Assembly: GCA_017165825.1 (NCBI GenBank)
Contig: CM029387.1
Location: 15,674,445-15,738,444, forward strand
Direction of reading: 5' to 3'
DNA: 64,000 bases
Origin: Hepsetus odoe
Lineage: Eukaryota; Chordata; Actinopteri; Characiformes; Hepsetidae
The position numbers were made by a program, and so were the translations under genes. This document shows, piece after piece, positions 49,601 through 58,636 of this stretch. How positions within the stretch are numbered: position 1 is the first letter of the stretch; the number at the start of each line of letters is the position of its first letter. The notes beneath the pieces were generated by a model that did no database searches, was not told the origin of the DNA, and was given only the letters and a program-made list of their open reading frames with translations.

Positions 49601-49840
49601 ATCTGACGTCAGCCGTTTCAGACATTTATCGAGTTCCCTGGCTGTGGCCGCCGGCGTCCGTCTTACCTAATCCTTGCCCTCCAATTCCTCAGGGAGGTCC
49701 ACGGACTCAACGCACGCCGGCACCCTCATTTCCCAGGTTTCAATAAACTCCTAAGTCCTCTGGATCATGGCTGCACACGTGCACAACACCCGCTCGTGAT
49801 CGCACTCCTGACTTGCGATGTCCAGGTACTGGCGGCTCAT
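46690..49840 (-). pseudogene. captured ASPM-like IQ/coiled-coil reading frame, copy 2
   Basis: The ATG at 49840 lies 2 nt after the LTR. Domain order: an N-terminal domain of ~120 codons (e.g. VSRLGPEVGADWFDFLL), unidentified but perhaps Gag-derived; Ala/Gln/Arg-rich repeats (about 49460-49190); a basic linker; 12-13 IQ motifs (48835-47935; e.g. AAVVLQAAFRGIYAR, AATVIQRAYRAHCAR, SAICIQAAFRGYSVRK, AAICLQKSFRGKRAR); coiled coil (47925-47380); Ser-rich tail ending in FPSPPPSAW. One frame runs from 49840 to 47375, broken only by stops at 49753, 49669, 48841, 47860, 47776 and 47377. One frameshift follows, between 47375 and 47147. None of these lesions is shared with copy 1. ASPM resemblance is from IQ spacing and wording (WAARTVQRYYRANK); the coiled coil is unassigned. 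This copy cannot make the full protein, though a ~316-codon IQ segment is open. Confidence 0.82.
49050..49460 (-). repeat. GC-rich tandem repeat encoding Ala/Gln/Arg-rich units
   Basis: It is the counterpart of 39665-40000: repeated 'ttgcggcgcggtgggcgccg'-type units in plus view. It is CpG-dense and partly re-expanded relative to copy 1. Confidence 0.8.
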
Positions 49841-49842
49841 TC
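49832..49842 (-). other. self-complementary primer-binding site candidate
   Basis: Directly after the 5' LTR the minus strand reads GAATGAGCCGC. Its complement GCGGCTCATTC occurs in the LTR 30 nt after the TATA-like box (11/11 in the copy 1 LTR at 42666-42676; 10/11 in this element's own LTR at 50039-50048). No tRNA-type site beginning TGG is present. The ATG of the internal frame lies inside this site. Confidence 0.75.
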
Positions 49843-50177
49843 TGTAATGGTGGCGGGGTGCAGGAAGGATGCCAATGCAGAGCCAGGAGTTCGAAACGTA
49901 ACTTTATTAGCTATATTTACAAAACAAAAACCAAGGACTGCAGTTCTAACTTAAACCAAAGGAACTGCAGCCTAAACCAAGTTACCCAGATCATCAAATA
50001 AGCAAAACCACCATTGCATGTGTAGGCTGAGCCTAACTAATGAGCCGCGCTCTGTTCTGACTCATCGGGGCTTAAATAGTCAGCCCCAATGAAGCACACC
50101 TGTGCCTTCATTAGCTCAGGTGTGCTCAGTCAGAACAGAGCGCCCTCTATCGTGCACAAAACACCTCATCCGTGATA
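49843..50177 (-). mobile_element. 5' LTR of copy 2
   Basis: 335 bp. In plus view it starts 'tgtaatggtggcggggtgca' and ends 'acctcatccgtgata'. On the minus strand the TATA-like box TATTTAA lies near 50078 and the putative transcript start GCGGCTCATT at 50048-50039. Confidence 0.9.
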
Positions 50178-50348
50178 AGCCAAAACTATAAGACAATGAT
50201 CTACTAATTTAGATATTCCATATGAATTTGTCCTGGTTAGATCTACTTCTCCTAAAATTGTTAGCAAGGCTTAACAGCACAATATTCTGTATTGTACAAC
50301 GTAACAATAGTGTTTGGTTGGTAGAAGTTCAACGGTGGTAGTTCAAGG

Positions 50349-50600
50349 GCCAGCAGTGGCCTAGTGGTTAGGGATTAGATACCCTTATTGGAAGATCATG
50401 GGTTCGAATCGCTTACCAGTAGGTTTCCCTGAGGTACCCTTGAGCAAGGTACCTTCTCCATTACTGCTCCCTGGGCGCTTTCAATAGCTGCTCCCTGCTG
50501 CATGTGTATGGGTAAAATGCAGAGGTGTAATTTCTTTGTGGTTCACTGTTTGCTGTGCTGTGTACTCACAATGACAAGAATAGTCACTTTCACTTAAACA
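50349..50600 (+). repeat. SINE type A, near full length
   Basis: The head is 'gccagcagtggcctagtggt' and the B box 'gggttcgaatcgct'. The body is 'ttgagcaaggtaccttctcc' and the tail 'gtggttcactgtttgctgtg' to 'aatgacaagaatagt'. One of the best preserved copies. Confidence 0.88.
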
Positions 50601-50943
50601 TAGTACATTTACAAAGTAATATAGATAGTAAAGGCTAGAGACACACCGTATTGTATGGGTCTACATTATAGAACATTCAATCATGACAAAGACCCTTACT
50701 TTCATATTGTGTCTTTGATGGAGATTTAGCAATGGTGTCGTTTTTTGTGACTTGACCAGACTGGGCTAATAGTACCAGGGATATTAACGGACATTTTATT
50801 TTACATAGTGAAACAATGAAACAGTAAAGAGTCTCCCTCACATCATGCATTCTAACAGATGTTATCTGAGGTGATAAGCAGATGTTATCGCCCGGGTGGT
50901 TGGCATAGTTATGAGACCCTATGCCAACCACTCAGTTCTGCAC
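50601..50943. other. unassigned spacer
   Basis: Nothing recognised. Confidence 0.5.
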
Positions 50944-50953
50944 TATCTATCTT

Positions 50954-51035
<82 letters not shown>
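50944..51035. repeat. (ATCT)n microsatellite
   Basis: About 22 tetranucleotide units with one interruption near the start. Confidence 0.97.
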
Positions 51036-51040
51036 ATATA

Positions 51041-51571
51041 TAGTCATGGAAGCAAGGCAAACATCAGCACAAACATATGCATATGGTGATTCAAGCCTGG
51101 TGGTATCACCTTTATTAGTTAACCAGTGAAGCCAAGTGAGGTGAATGAAGGGGACAGGTGCACCAGGTGTTGGGTTCAGGGTCGACAGGGAAGCAGGACA
51201 GGGGTCATTAGTCATTTCGGAACTCTAAAGTTTGTAAGATAGAGACTGGAAAAAAAAGAAACAAAACCAATGGGAAAACAGAAAGATTAGTGAGGGGGTT
51301 CAGCTCAGCCAGCTATGAGGGGGCGTGCTGGGTGCTGAACACATGGCTTTTACGGGTCCGCCTTTTATCCTGTGCAGGACTGGAGCTGAAGGTGTGATGA
51401 TTCAATGCCAGCCTTGGGCGATTTGAGGCGACGCAGAGTAACCATGTGCTTGGAGTTACTCCAAACAACCAGTGCTAGGCAATCGCTCCCCCTGATCCTG
51501 GTGAGATATTGCGATCACCTGTCATGTTGCTGGAGTTGGTTGTGGGCAGGTATCCAGGGTGTGATGTGACA
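51041..51571 (-). mobile_element. candidate solo LTR, different family
   Basis: On the minus strand it begins TGTCACATCACACC and ends ATGACTA. A TATA-like ATAAAAGG lies at 51368-51361 and AATAAA at 51116-51111, the right order and spacing for an LTR. It is flanked by atata on both sides (51036-51040, 51572-51576), a possible 5-bp duplication, but the neighbourhood is A+T-rich so this could be chance. No internal region or second LTR was found. Confidence 0.45.
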
Positions 51572-51639
51572 ATATATAGAGCATAGTACTTTTTCTGTCT
51601 GACCACCAAGCATTTCAACTGGGCAAACGTTTCGGAACA

Positions 51640-52310
51640 TGAAAGACTGACAGGTTTGTTGTTTCACAGATGTATTTTCTTAAAATGATTGTTTAAACTA
51701 GAAATAGCCATTGATATCTGTTCTCCATTGAAACTTTGCAAGACTTTTGTTGTTAAAAAGCAGAGATCAAAAGACCAGAGAACTGTCTATGGGGAAAACC
51801 ATAACATTCTGAAGTTGAGAAAAGAGAAAATCTATTAGAAGCATCTCACAAACATTGAGCATAGCCAGTACACGTTGCAATGTGTTTCAGATTTTGAGAG
51901 CAGTAAATATAGCCTCAGAATAATAGTCAGTGACATCACAGACTACCTACACAGGCAGGGGTGGACGTATCGCGATCGGCTGTTTGAAGAACATCCCGAG
52001 GCCATATAGAGGACAAATTAGCGGCAGTAAGTTCTGGAAAACCAGACTGGAATTTGCAAAAAAAGCACAGTTTAGTTTTATGGACTCATGAGACAATGAT
52101 AAACTTCTACCAAAATGATGGCAGGTCAAGTGCAAAGAAAGAAAGAACCAAAGAAAGATCCAAAATATGCAAGATAAATGAAGCACAGTGGAGGTAGAGT
52201 CATATCCTGGACTTGAATGCCTGCTTCTTGAAAAGGTTCAATAATTTTTATTGATGATTTATCTCATAATGGTAGATGCAGAGTGCAATGCCTTGCATGC
52301 CATCATTCAG
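51640..52310 (+). mobile_element. decayed Tc1-like transposon
   Basis: The order of 'agagaactgtctatggggaa', 'cattctgaagttgagaaaag', 'agtcagtgacatcacagact', 'actggaatttgcaaaaaaag', 'gagacaatgataaacttcta' and 'gtggaggtagagtcatatcc' follows a Tc1-like transposase gene, from the DNA-binding region to the second catalytic block (TDETKINLYQNDG-like). Stops and indels are frequent. The C-terminal third and both terminal repeats are missing. Same family as 12.2-12.7 kb. Confidence 0.7.
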
Positions 52311-52329
52311 AGAAAACAATCCCACACCC

Positions 52330-52530
52330 AGCGGTGTGTGGGAACAATCCCACACCCACCCTAGTGGTTAGGGCGTTGGCCACGTGATCGGAGGATCAGG
52401 GGTTCGAACCCCTTCCCAATGGGTTGCCCTGAGGTACCCTTGAGCAAGGTGCCGTCCCTGTCCCTGTGCTGGAGTCCATCCCAGCTCACACAGGGCGAAG
52501 GACGGGGGACACACCCTGGACAGGTTTACT
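52330..52530 (+). repeat. SINE type A with small head insertion
   Basis: Head 'gcggtg' at 52331, then a ~23-nt insertion, then 'cctagtggttagggcgttgg' and the B box 'gggttcgaacccc'. The tail is 'ccctggacaggt'. Confidence 0.75.
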
Positions 52531-53749
52531 TAGTTTATACCAAATAGCAATTTTTTAGCCAGATTCATGAAAGCATTACATTCTCCACTGCTGAAGCCTT
52601 ATAAATTTAGAGACAAAAAGTGAAGAGCTATGGACTGGTGACCTGTCCAGCATGTGTAAATAATGGATGGAAAGGAAGACAATAAGTCAGTGATTGTCAT
52701 CAATACCTCACCTACTGATGTCATGTCAGTTTGCCTAACCTGGGTGGTGGTAAATTTATATTCAGGCTCTGTGTCACAACTGCATATGTCCATCTGGACA
52801 ATCGATATTGTATGAGTTTCAGTTATTTAATGTCTCTCATAAGTCACTAGATAGATTAATTACTCTTTTACCAATGCTTGCAATTCTAGTTTATCCAAGA
52901 ATTCCCTTTTGGGGGAAAATATCGTTGTTAAGCATGTATTGTTTTGATAACTGTAATGATATTGAAGAGATTATGATGATATTCTTCCCTGTTGTTGAGG
53001 TTAATAAATATATCAAATATAAGTTAATTAAGTTAATAAATCAGTTACAACGGTGGTGTGATGATGCATTATAATTGTGAATTGTTATGCGGTGAAGGTG
53101 ACTAATAGTCTCTGCATGTTCGTTTAAACATAATTACATTCGTTTGATGAAAGCAGTGGTTTGCATATTAAATAACCAGCACATAGTTAATAAAATGTAT
53201 CCTTTACACAAAAAATTTACAGCCCATATATGATGAGTCAAGATGTATAAGCAGGAAAAATTTAAGAAAATAATATTTTACATTAAATTGCCTCTAACTT
53301 TTGAATAATGGTTAGCCACCATGTTTTAAATCCTTTGTTATTGATGGCGTTGGATATGATCTAGGCGTGTCCATATGGAAAAGAACAGTGCGATCAGAAA
53401 ATGACCCTGTTTGTATGTTTGAGTTAATGGTAGGCTAACACCACACAGTTTATTATCCTCTGGAAATTAAATGGTGGATTCTATAAATCAAAATCAGTAA
53501 AGAGATGGAAGTATTCCATTAAGTATTACAACAACATGATCTGTCATGTGCCAGTTTTTAGGCATTAATCTTTTGACTAAAGGCTTGTATTATAGGCTTA
53601 TGTTCTACATCTTTAAAAATGTGTTGGTGTGATGCACAGTCCTTCACACAGGTTTCTGTCGACACCTTTCATGAAGAGACTTTCTCTGCATATAGTTAAA
53701 CCTTTTCCAGCATCTGCTAACCTCTTAAACTGCACTTACCCATCAACGA
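52531..53749. other. unassigned A+T-rich region
   Basis: Nothing recognised. Confidence 0.5.
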
Positions 53750-53899
53750 AGGTCAAACGCTGCTTTTCACCCATACACACCGTGCAGCAGGGGGCACCTA
53801 TTTAAAGTGCCTGGGTAGCAGTGATGGGGACAGTACCTCGCTCAAGGGTTTCAAACCCACGACCTTCCAATTCTCTAAGCACTAGGCCACCGCTGCCCC
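53750..53899 (-). repeat. SINE type A
   Basis: In plus view: 'cacaccgtgcagcagggggc', 'cagtacctcgctcaagggtt', then the reversed B box and A-box head 'actaggccaccgctgcccc'. Confidence 0.85.
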
Positions 53900-54848
53900 A
53901 GCAGTTAAGCCACACAGTGATCTACATATGAATCATTCAAGCAGAACAAAGTCATCTCACTTAAGACATGTAGCAGTAAAGAAACAGGTCCAGAACATTC
54001 CAGATGATCAGGTCGGTGATTAGTTTACTGCTGATGCTGAACGCTTAGAACCTATTTACCTTTAGACAGACATATTTCTTTAATTTAATCTACTTAATAA
54101 TTCAAAGATACAAAAGGTAGTGTTTCTGCACCAGTAAGTTTAATTACAAGCAAAATATAAAGAAACAAGGAGTGGCTCAAGGCTTAAACACAATAATGTG
54201 TGTATCTTTGCAAATCATAATTTAAACTTGAAATCTTATCTATATACATTTTAGTTAATTGACAATTAAATATATTTTTGAATTTACTGTAATTATTAAA
54301 CAGCTCGCATTTTAGTTCAGGGGATTTCTAGGAATAAAGCACCCACAATCTTCACCTCCAATGCAGGTTCCACCATGTTCCTAGAAATAAGCATAACCCT
54401 AGAAACTGGGAGGGAGGGGGATCTTTCCCAGGTTGACAGAATGACCAGAAACATTGATTATTATAATGCATATTTAAAATCCTCTTACTGCTCTCTCTTT
54501 AAAAAGGAACCCTTCAAATATATTTTTCCCTTTGTAGTTTTGTAGTTTTAATGTTTTGCCTCAAAAACTGTAGCTTAAATTAAAGGTTTTTTTTTTTTTT
54601 GGTTTGTTTTTTGCTTTTTTGGAAAAGGTGTAAGTATAAACTAGTTAGGAAAAGTTAGTGCCCTAGATATTCCTTGAAGACCCCTGAAGAAAGCAAAGGA
54701 CTCAGCGCTTCTGACCACAATAGGAAGTTCATTCCATCACCTGGGATCCAGGACTGAAAAGAGTCTTGATGCATGCCTTCCCCTTCTATTCAGGAGAGCA
54801 AGTTCAGAGCTAACTTTTTTTCCATTTGTTAAACTAAAATAGCTTTCA
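53900..54848. other. unassigned region
   Basis: Nothing recognised; a T-run lies at about 54586-54600. Confidence 0.5.
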
Positions 54849-55320
54849 CAGTGCTGTGCAAAGGTTTTAGGCAGGTGTGGAAAAAATGCTGTAAACAAAG
54901 AATGCTTTCAGAAATGGAAGTGTTCATCATTTCTTTTCATCCATCAACAAAATGTAGTGGATGAACAAAAGAGAAATCTAAATCAAATCAATATTTGTTG
55001 TGACCACCCTTTGCCTTCAAAACAGCATCAGTTCTTCTAGGTACACTTGCACACAGTTTTTGAAGGAACTCAGTTGGTAGGTTGTTCCAAACACCTTGGA
55101 GAACTAACCACAGATCTTCTGTGGATGTAGCTTCCTCACATCCTTCTGTCTCTTCATGTAATCCAGACACACTGGATGATGTTGAGATCAGGGCTCTGTG
55201 GGGGCCAGAAGAACTGATGCTGGTTTGAAGGCAAAAGGTAGTAACACCAAATATTGATCTGATTTAGATTTTTCTTTTGTTCGCTCACTTTGCATTTTGT
55301 AAATTGATCAAAATAAACAA
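54849..55320 (-). mobile_element. Tc1-like transposon with long inverted ends, internally deleted
   Basis: It starts 'cagtgctgtgcaaaggtttt', the same terminal repeat as at 39465. Minus-strand coding relics are the transposase third block 'PPQSPDLNIIQCVW' near 55200 and the C-terminus 'AKGGHNKY' near 54990. The N-terminal two thirds are deleted, leaving a short element with ~180-bp inverted ends. The right terminal ~65 bp are replaced by the RTE LINE at 55321. Confidence 0.85.
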
Positions 55321-58135
55321 TCTTCTTCTTTTTCTTTCGGCTGCTCCCGTTTAGGGGTCGCCACAGCGGATCAACTGTCTCCATTTCTTCCTGTCTTTTG
55401 CATCTTCCTGCTTCAACCCGACCACCTGCATGTCCTCTCTCACCACGTCCATAAACCTCCTCTTTGGTCTTCCTCTTCTCCTCTTTCCTGGCAGCTCCAT
55501 CCTCAACATCCTCCTTCCAATATAATCATTGTCTCTCCTCTGCACATGGCCAAACCAACGCAACCTTGCTTCTCTAACCTTGTCTCCAAGACGTCTAACC
55601 TGAGCTGTCCCTCTAATATACTCATTTCTAATCCTGTCCAACCTCGTCACACCCAACGAAAATCTCAGCATCTTTAACTCTGACACCTCCAGCTCTGCCT
55701 CCTGCCTTTTCGTCAGTGCCACCGTCTCCAACCCATACAACATAGCTGGTCTCACTACTGTCCTGTAAACCTTCCCTTTTACTCTAGCTGGTACGCGTCT
55801 GTCACAAATCACTCCAGCCACTCTTCTCCACCCATTCCAACCAGCCTGCACTCTCTTCTTCACCTCTCTTCCACACTCGCCGTTACACTGAACTGTTGAT
55901 CCCAAGTATTTAAACTCCTCCACCTTTGTTACCTCCACTCCCTGCATCCTAACCACTCCACTTTCCTCCCTTTCATTCACACTCATGTATTCTGTCTTTG
56001 CCCTACTCACTTTCATTCCTCTCCTCTCCAGAGCATATCTCCATCTCTCCAGGTTCTCCTCAAGCTGCTCCCTACTCTCACTACAGATCACAATATCATC
56101 AGCAAACATCATCGTCCACGGAGACTCCTGTCTAACCTCGTCCGTCAACCTGTCCATTACTACTGCAAACAAGAACGGGCTCAGTGCTGATCCTTGATGT
56201 AATCCAACCTCTACTTTAAATGCATCCGTCACTCCCACTGCAGATCTCACCACTGTTACACTGCCCTCATACATATCCTGAACTACTCTCACATACTTCT
56301 CTGTAACACCAGACTTCCTCATACAAAACCACAACTCCTCTCTAGGCACCCTGTCATATGCTTTCTCCAAATCCACAAAGGCACAATGCAGCTCCTTCTG
56401 ACCTTCTCTGTACTTCTCCATCAACACCCTCAGAGCAAACATTGCATCTGTGGTGCTCTTTCTCGGCATAAAACCATACTGCTGTTCACTGATCCTCACC
56501 TCTTTTCTTAACCTAGCTTCTACTACTCTTTCCCATAACTTCATGGTGTGGCTGATCAACTTTATCCCTCTATAGTTACTACAGCTCTGTGCATCACCCT
56601 TATTCTTGAAGATCGGTACCAGTACACTTTGTCTCCACTCCTCAGGCATCTTCTCACTTGCCAAGATTGTGTTAAACAATCTGGTCAGAAACTCAACTGC
56701 CATCTCCCCTAAACATCTCCATGCTTCCACTGGTATGTCATCCGGTCCAACAGCCTTTCCATTGTTCATCCTCTTCATCGCTGCCCTTACTTCCATCTTG
56801 TTTATTTGCTGCACTTCCTGGTTAACTCTTCCCACATCATCCAGTCTTCTCTCTCTCACATTTTCTTCATTCATCAGCTCCTCAAAGTATTCCTTCCATC
56901 TGCTCAACACGCTCTGTTCACCTGTGAGTATGTTACCATTTCTATCTTTAATCGCCCTGACCTGTAGCACATCTTTCCCAGATCTGTCTCTCTGTCTAGC
57001 CAATCGGTAAACGTCCTTTTCTCCCTCTTTACTGTCCAACCTCTCATACAATTCACCAAACACCTTATCTTTGGCCTTCACCACTGCTTTCTTCGCCCTG
57101 CGGTTCATCTCCTTGTACACCTGTCTACTTTCTTCATCTCTCTGACTGTCCCATGTCTTCTTTGCCTCCCTCTTCTTTTGAATACACTCCTGGACTTCTT
57201 GGTTCCACCACCAGGTCTCCTTATCCTCTTTCTTCCTTCCGGATGTCACACCAAGTACATTTCTAGCCGTCTGCCTGATCACTTCTGCAGTAGTTTCCCA
57301 GCAATCCGGTAGCTCTTCGACACCTCCCAGTGCCCATGTTAACTCCTGCCTGAATTCCACCTTACAGTCCTCCTCCTTCAGCTTCCACCACTTGATCCTC
57401 GACTCTGCCCTCACTTTCCTCCTCTTCCTGACCTCCAAGGTCATCCTACAGACCACCATCCTATGCTGTTTAGCTACACTCTCCCCTGTCACTACTTTGC
57501 AGTCTCTGATCTCTTTCAAACTGACCCTCCTGCAAAGAATATAATCCACCTGTGAGCATCTTCCTCCACTCTTATACGTCACCCTGTGCTCCTCCCTCTT
57601 CTTAAAATAAGTATTAACTACAGCCATTTCCATCCTTTTTGCAAAATCAACAACCATCTGACCTTCAGCATTCCTCTCCTTGAGACCATGCCTACCCATC
57701 ACCTCCTCATCACCTCTGTTCCCTTCACCAACATGACCATTAAAATCTGCACCAATCACCACTCTCTCTCCCCTGGGTACACTCTCTATCACTTCATCTA
57801 ACTCACTCCAGAATTTTTCCTTCACTTTCATCTTACAACCAACTTGTGGAGCATAAGCACTAACAACATTCATTATCACACCTTCAACTTCCAGCTTCAA
57901 ACTCATCACCCTCCCTGACACCCTCTTTACTTCCAAAACACTCTCCACATACTCTTCCTTCAGGATAACACCTACTCCATTCCTCCTTCTATCCACACCA
58001 TGGTAGAACAGTTTAAACCCCCCTCCAATACACCTGGCCTTACTACCCTTCCATCTAGTCTCTTGCACACACAAAATGTCAACCTTCCTTCTCTCCATCA
58101 TATCAGCTAATTCTCTACCTTTACCAGTCATGCTG
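55321..58135 (-). mobile_element. RTE-type LINE, youngest-looking copy
   Basis: Its 3' end abuts a Tc1-like element at the left. The 5' end is truncated at about 58135, within the start of the endonuclease domain. The 3' tail consists of CTT/TTTCT-type units in plus view, as in the other copies at 6.0, 21.0, 38.8 and 44.1 kb. A convincing target duplication was not found. Confidence 0.92.
55351..58131 (-). CDS. RTE LINE endonuclease/reverse transcriptase polyprotein, N-terminally truncated
   Basis: A 926-codon uninterrupted frame from the ATG at 58131. AP-endonuclease motifs are QETRW (Glu near residue 24), GADFNGH, SQVDYI and AKQHRMV. Reverse transcriptase motifs are GPDDIPVEAW, NYRGIKLIS, QYGFMPRKST, FVDLEKAYDRVP (catalytic Asp near 587), LHQGSALSP, MMFADDIVIC (catalytic Asp pair near 678-679) and YLGSTV. 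The C-terminus has RWFGHVQRR and basic GKRRRGRPKRR. RTE proteins nick DNA and copy their RNA at the nick in the nucleus. Compared with the 5'-preserved copy at 22.2-22.7 kb this one lacks 'LGTLNVG' and its Asn, so the endonuclease is probably inactive although the reverse transcriptase looks whole. No promoter is retained. Database entries for such frames are often labelled craniofacial development protein 2-like. Confidence 0.9.
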   Translation of the reverse strand: MTGKGRELADMMERRKVDILCVQETRWKGSKARCIGGGFKLFYHGVDRRRNGVGVILKEEYVESVLEVKRVSGRVMSLKLEVEGVIMNVVSAYAPQVGCKMKVKEKFWSELDEVIESVPRGERVVIGADFNGHVGEGNRGDEEVMGRHGLKERNAEGQMVVDFAKRMEMAVVNTYFKKREEHRVTYKSGGRCSQVDYILCRRVSLKEIRDCKVVTGESVAKQHRMVVCRMTLEVRKRRKVRAESRIKWWKLKEEDCKVEFRQELTWALGGVEELPDCWETTAEVIRQTARNVLGVTSGRKKEDKETWWWNQEVQECIQKKREAKKTWDSQRDEESRQVYKEMNRRAKKAVVKAKDKVFGELYERLDSKEGEKDVYRLARQRDRSGKDVLQVRAIKDRNGNILTGEQSVLSRWKEYFEELMNEENVRERRLDDVGRVNQEVQQINKMEVRAAMKRMNNGKAVGPDDIPVEAWRCLGEMAVEFLTRLFNTILASEKMPEEWRQSVLVPIFKNKGDAQSCSNYRGIKLISHTMKLWERVVEARLRKEVRISEQQYGFMPRKSTTDAMFALRVLMEKYREGQKELHCAFVDLEKAYDRVPREELWFCMRKSGVTEKYVRVVQDMYEGSVTVVRSAVGVTDAFKVEVGLHQGSALSPFLFAVVMDRLTDEVRQESPWTMMFADDIVICSESREQLEENLERWRYALERRGMKVSRAKTEYMSVNEREESGVVRMQGVEVTKVEEFKYLGSTVQCNGECGREVKKRVQAGWNGWRRVAGVICDRRVPARVKGKVYRTVVRPAMLYGLETVALTKRQEAELEVSELKMLRFSLGVTRLDRIRNEYIRGTAQVRRLGDKVREARLRWFGHVQRRDNDYIGRRMLRMELPGKRRRGRPKRRFMDVVREDMQVVGLKQEDAKDRKKWRQLIRCGDP

Positions 58136-58636
58136 ACCCACAAACAGATTAGGAGTCAATTCAGTGACTCGGGCATTGATTCACTCATGACTCAAATTCA
58201 AACAAAAACAGCAAAACCAATTAATTTTATTATTGTTATTATTATTATTAATTTTATTTTTAAAGCGTCAAACCTAATGGATACATGCTTTCCAATGTTA
58301 CATGTGCCACTTTTCGATGGTCATGCACAGTCATTTTCTCACTGCCCACAGTGGCATTACATATTTTTATAAGGAACCTTTGTTCTGATGGCCAGAACAA
58401 CATCCCATATGTGTTAAAGACAGACACAAAACTGCTTGAACTGGTTGGCAAGCATGCGTCTGGGTTAGTTATGCAGATGTTATAGTAAGTTAGAGATCCA
58501 TTTAAAATGTCCTAAAACATCAGCTGGGTTAGCTGTCACACCTGTTTTCATATCTCTTACATAATTGAAAGAAAAGTAAAAAAAAAAACTTGAAAAGTTG
58601 CCTCTTTAAACGCTACATTTGCTGCCGTTAGCAACT
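58136..58636. other. unassigned spacer
   Basis: Nothing recognised; a short (ATT)n run lies near 58228-58250. Confidence 0.5.

Larger units (their letters stand above)
46613..50177 (-). mobile_element. LTR retroelement carrying ASPM-like IQ array, more complete copy
   Basis: Reading the minus strand: 5' LTR (50177-49843), a primer-binding-like site (49842-49832), one long internal frame (from 49840), and only the last ~85 bp of a 3' LTR (46698-46613). The retained ends of the two LTRs agree at about 84 of 88 positions and share bases not found in the other copy's LTR. No reverse transcriptase, protease or integrase motifs were seen. Internal sequence is fused directly into the LTR near 46695, apparently through a shared ttgtttt(t)gtaaa string. 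A target duplication is not clear (agagc left, agcca right). Confidence 0.85.

Noticed and set aside
50944..51035. Regular repeats that might suggest a CRISPR-like array
   Set aside because: It is a plain ATCT microsatellite without spacers, in an animal genome.
56606..57010. 134-codon plus-strand ORF within the RTE LINE
   Set aside because: Antisense shadow of the reverse transcriptase frame; similar shadows occur in the other RTE copies.
55310..58150. Target-site duplication for the intact RTE copy
   Set aside because: Left flank (aataaacaa) and right flank (acaaacaga) share only a few A+T-rich bases; not distinguishable from chance.
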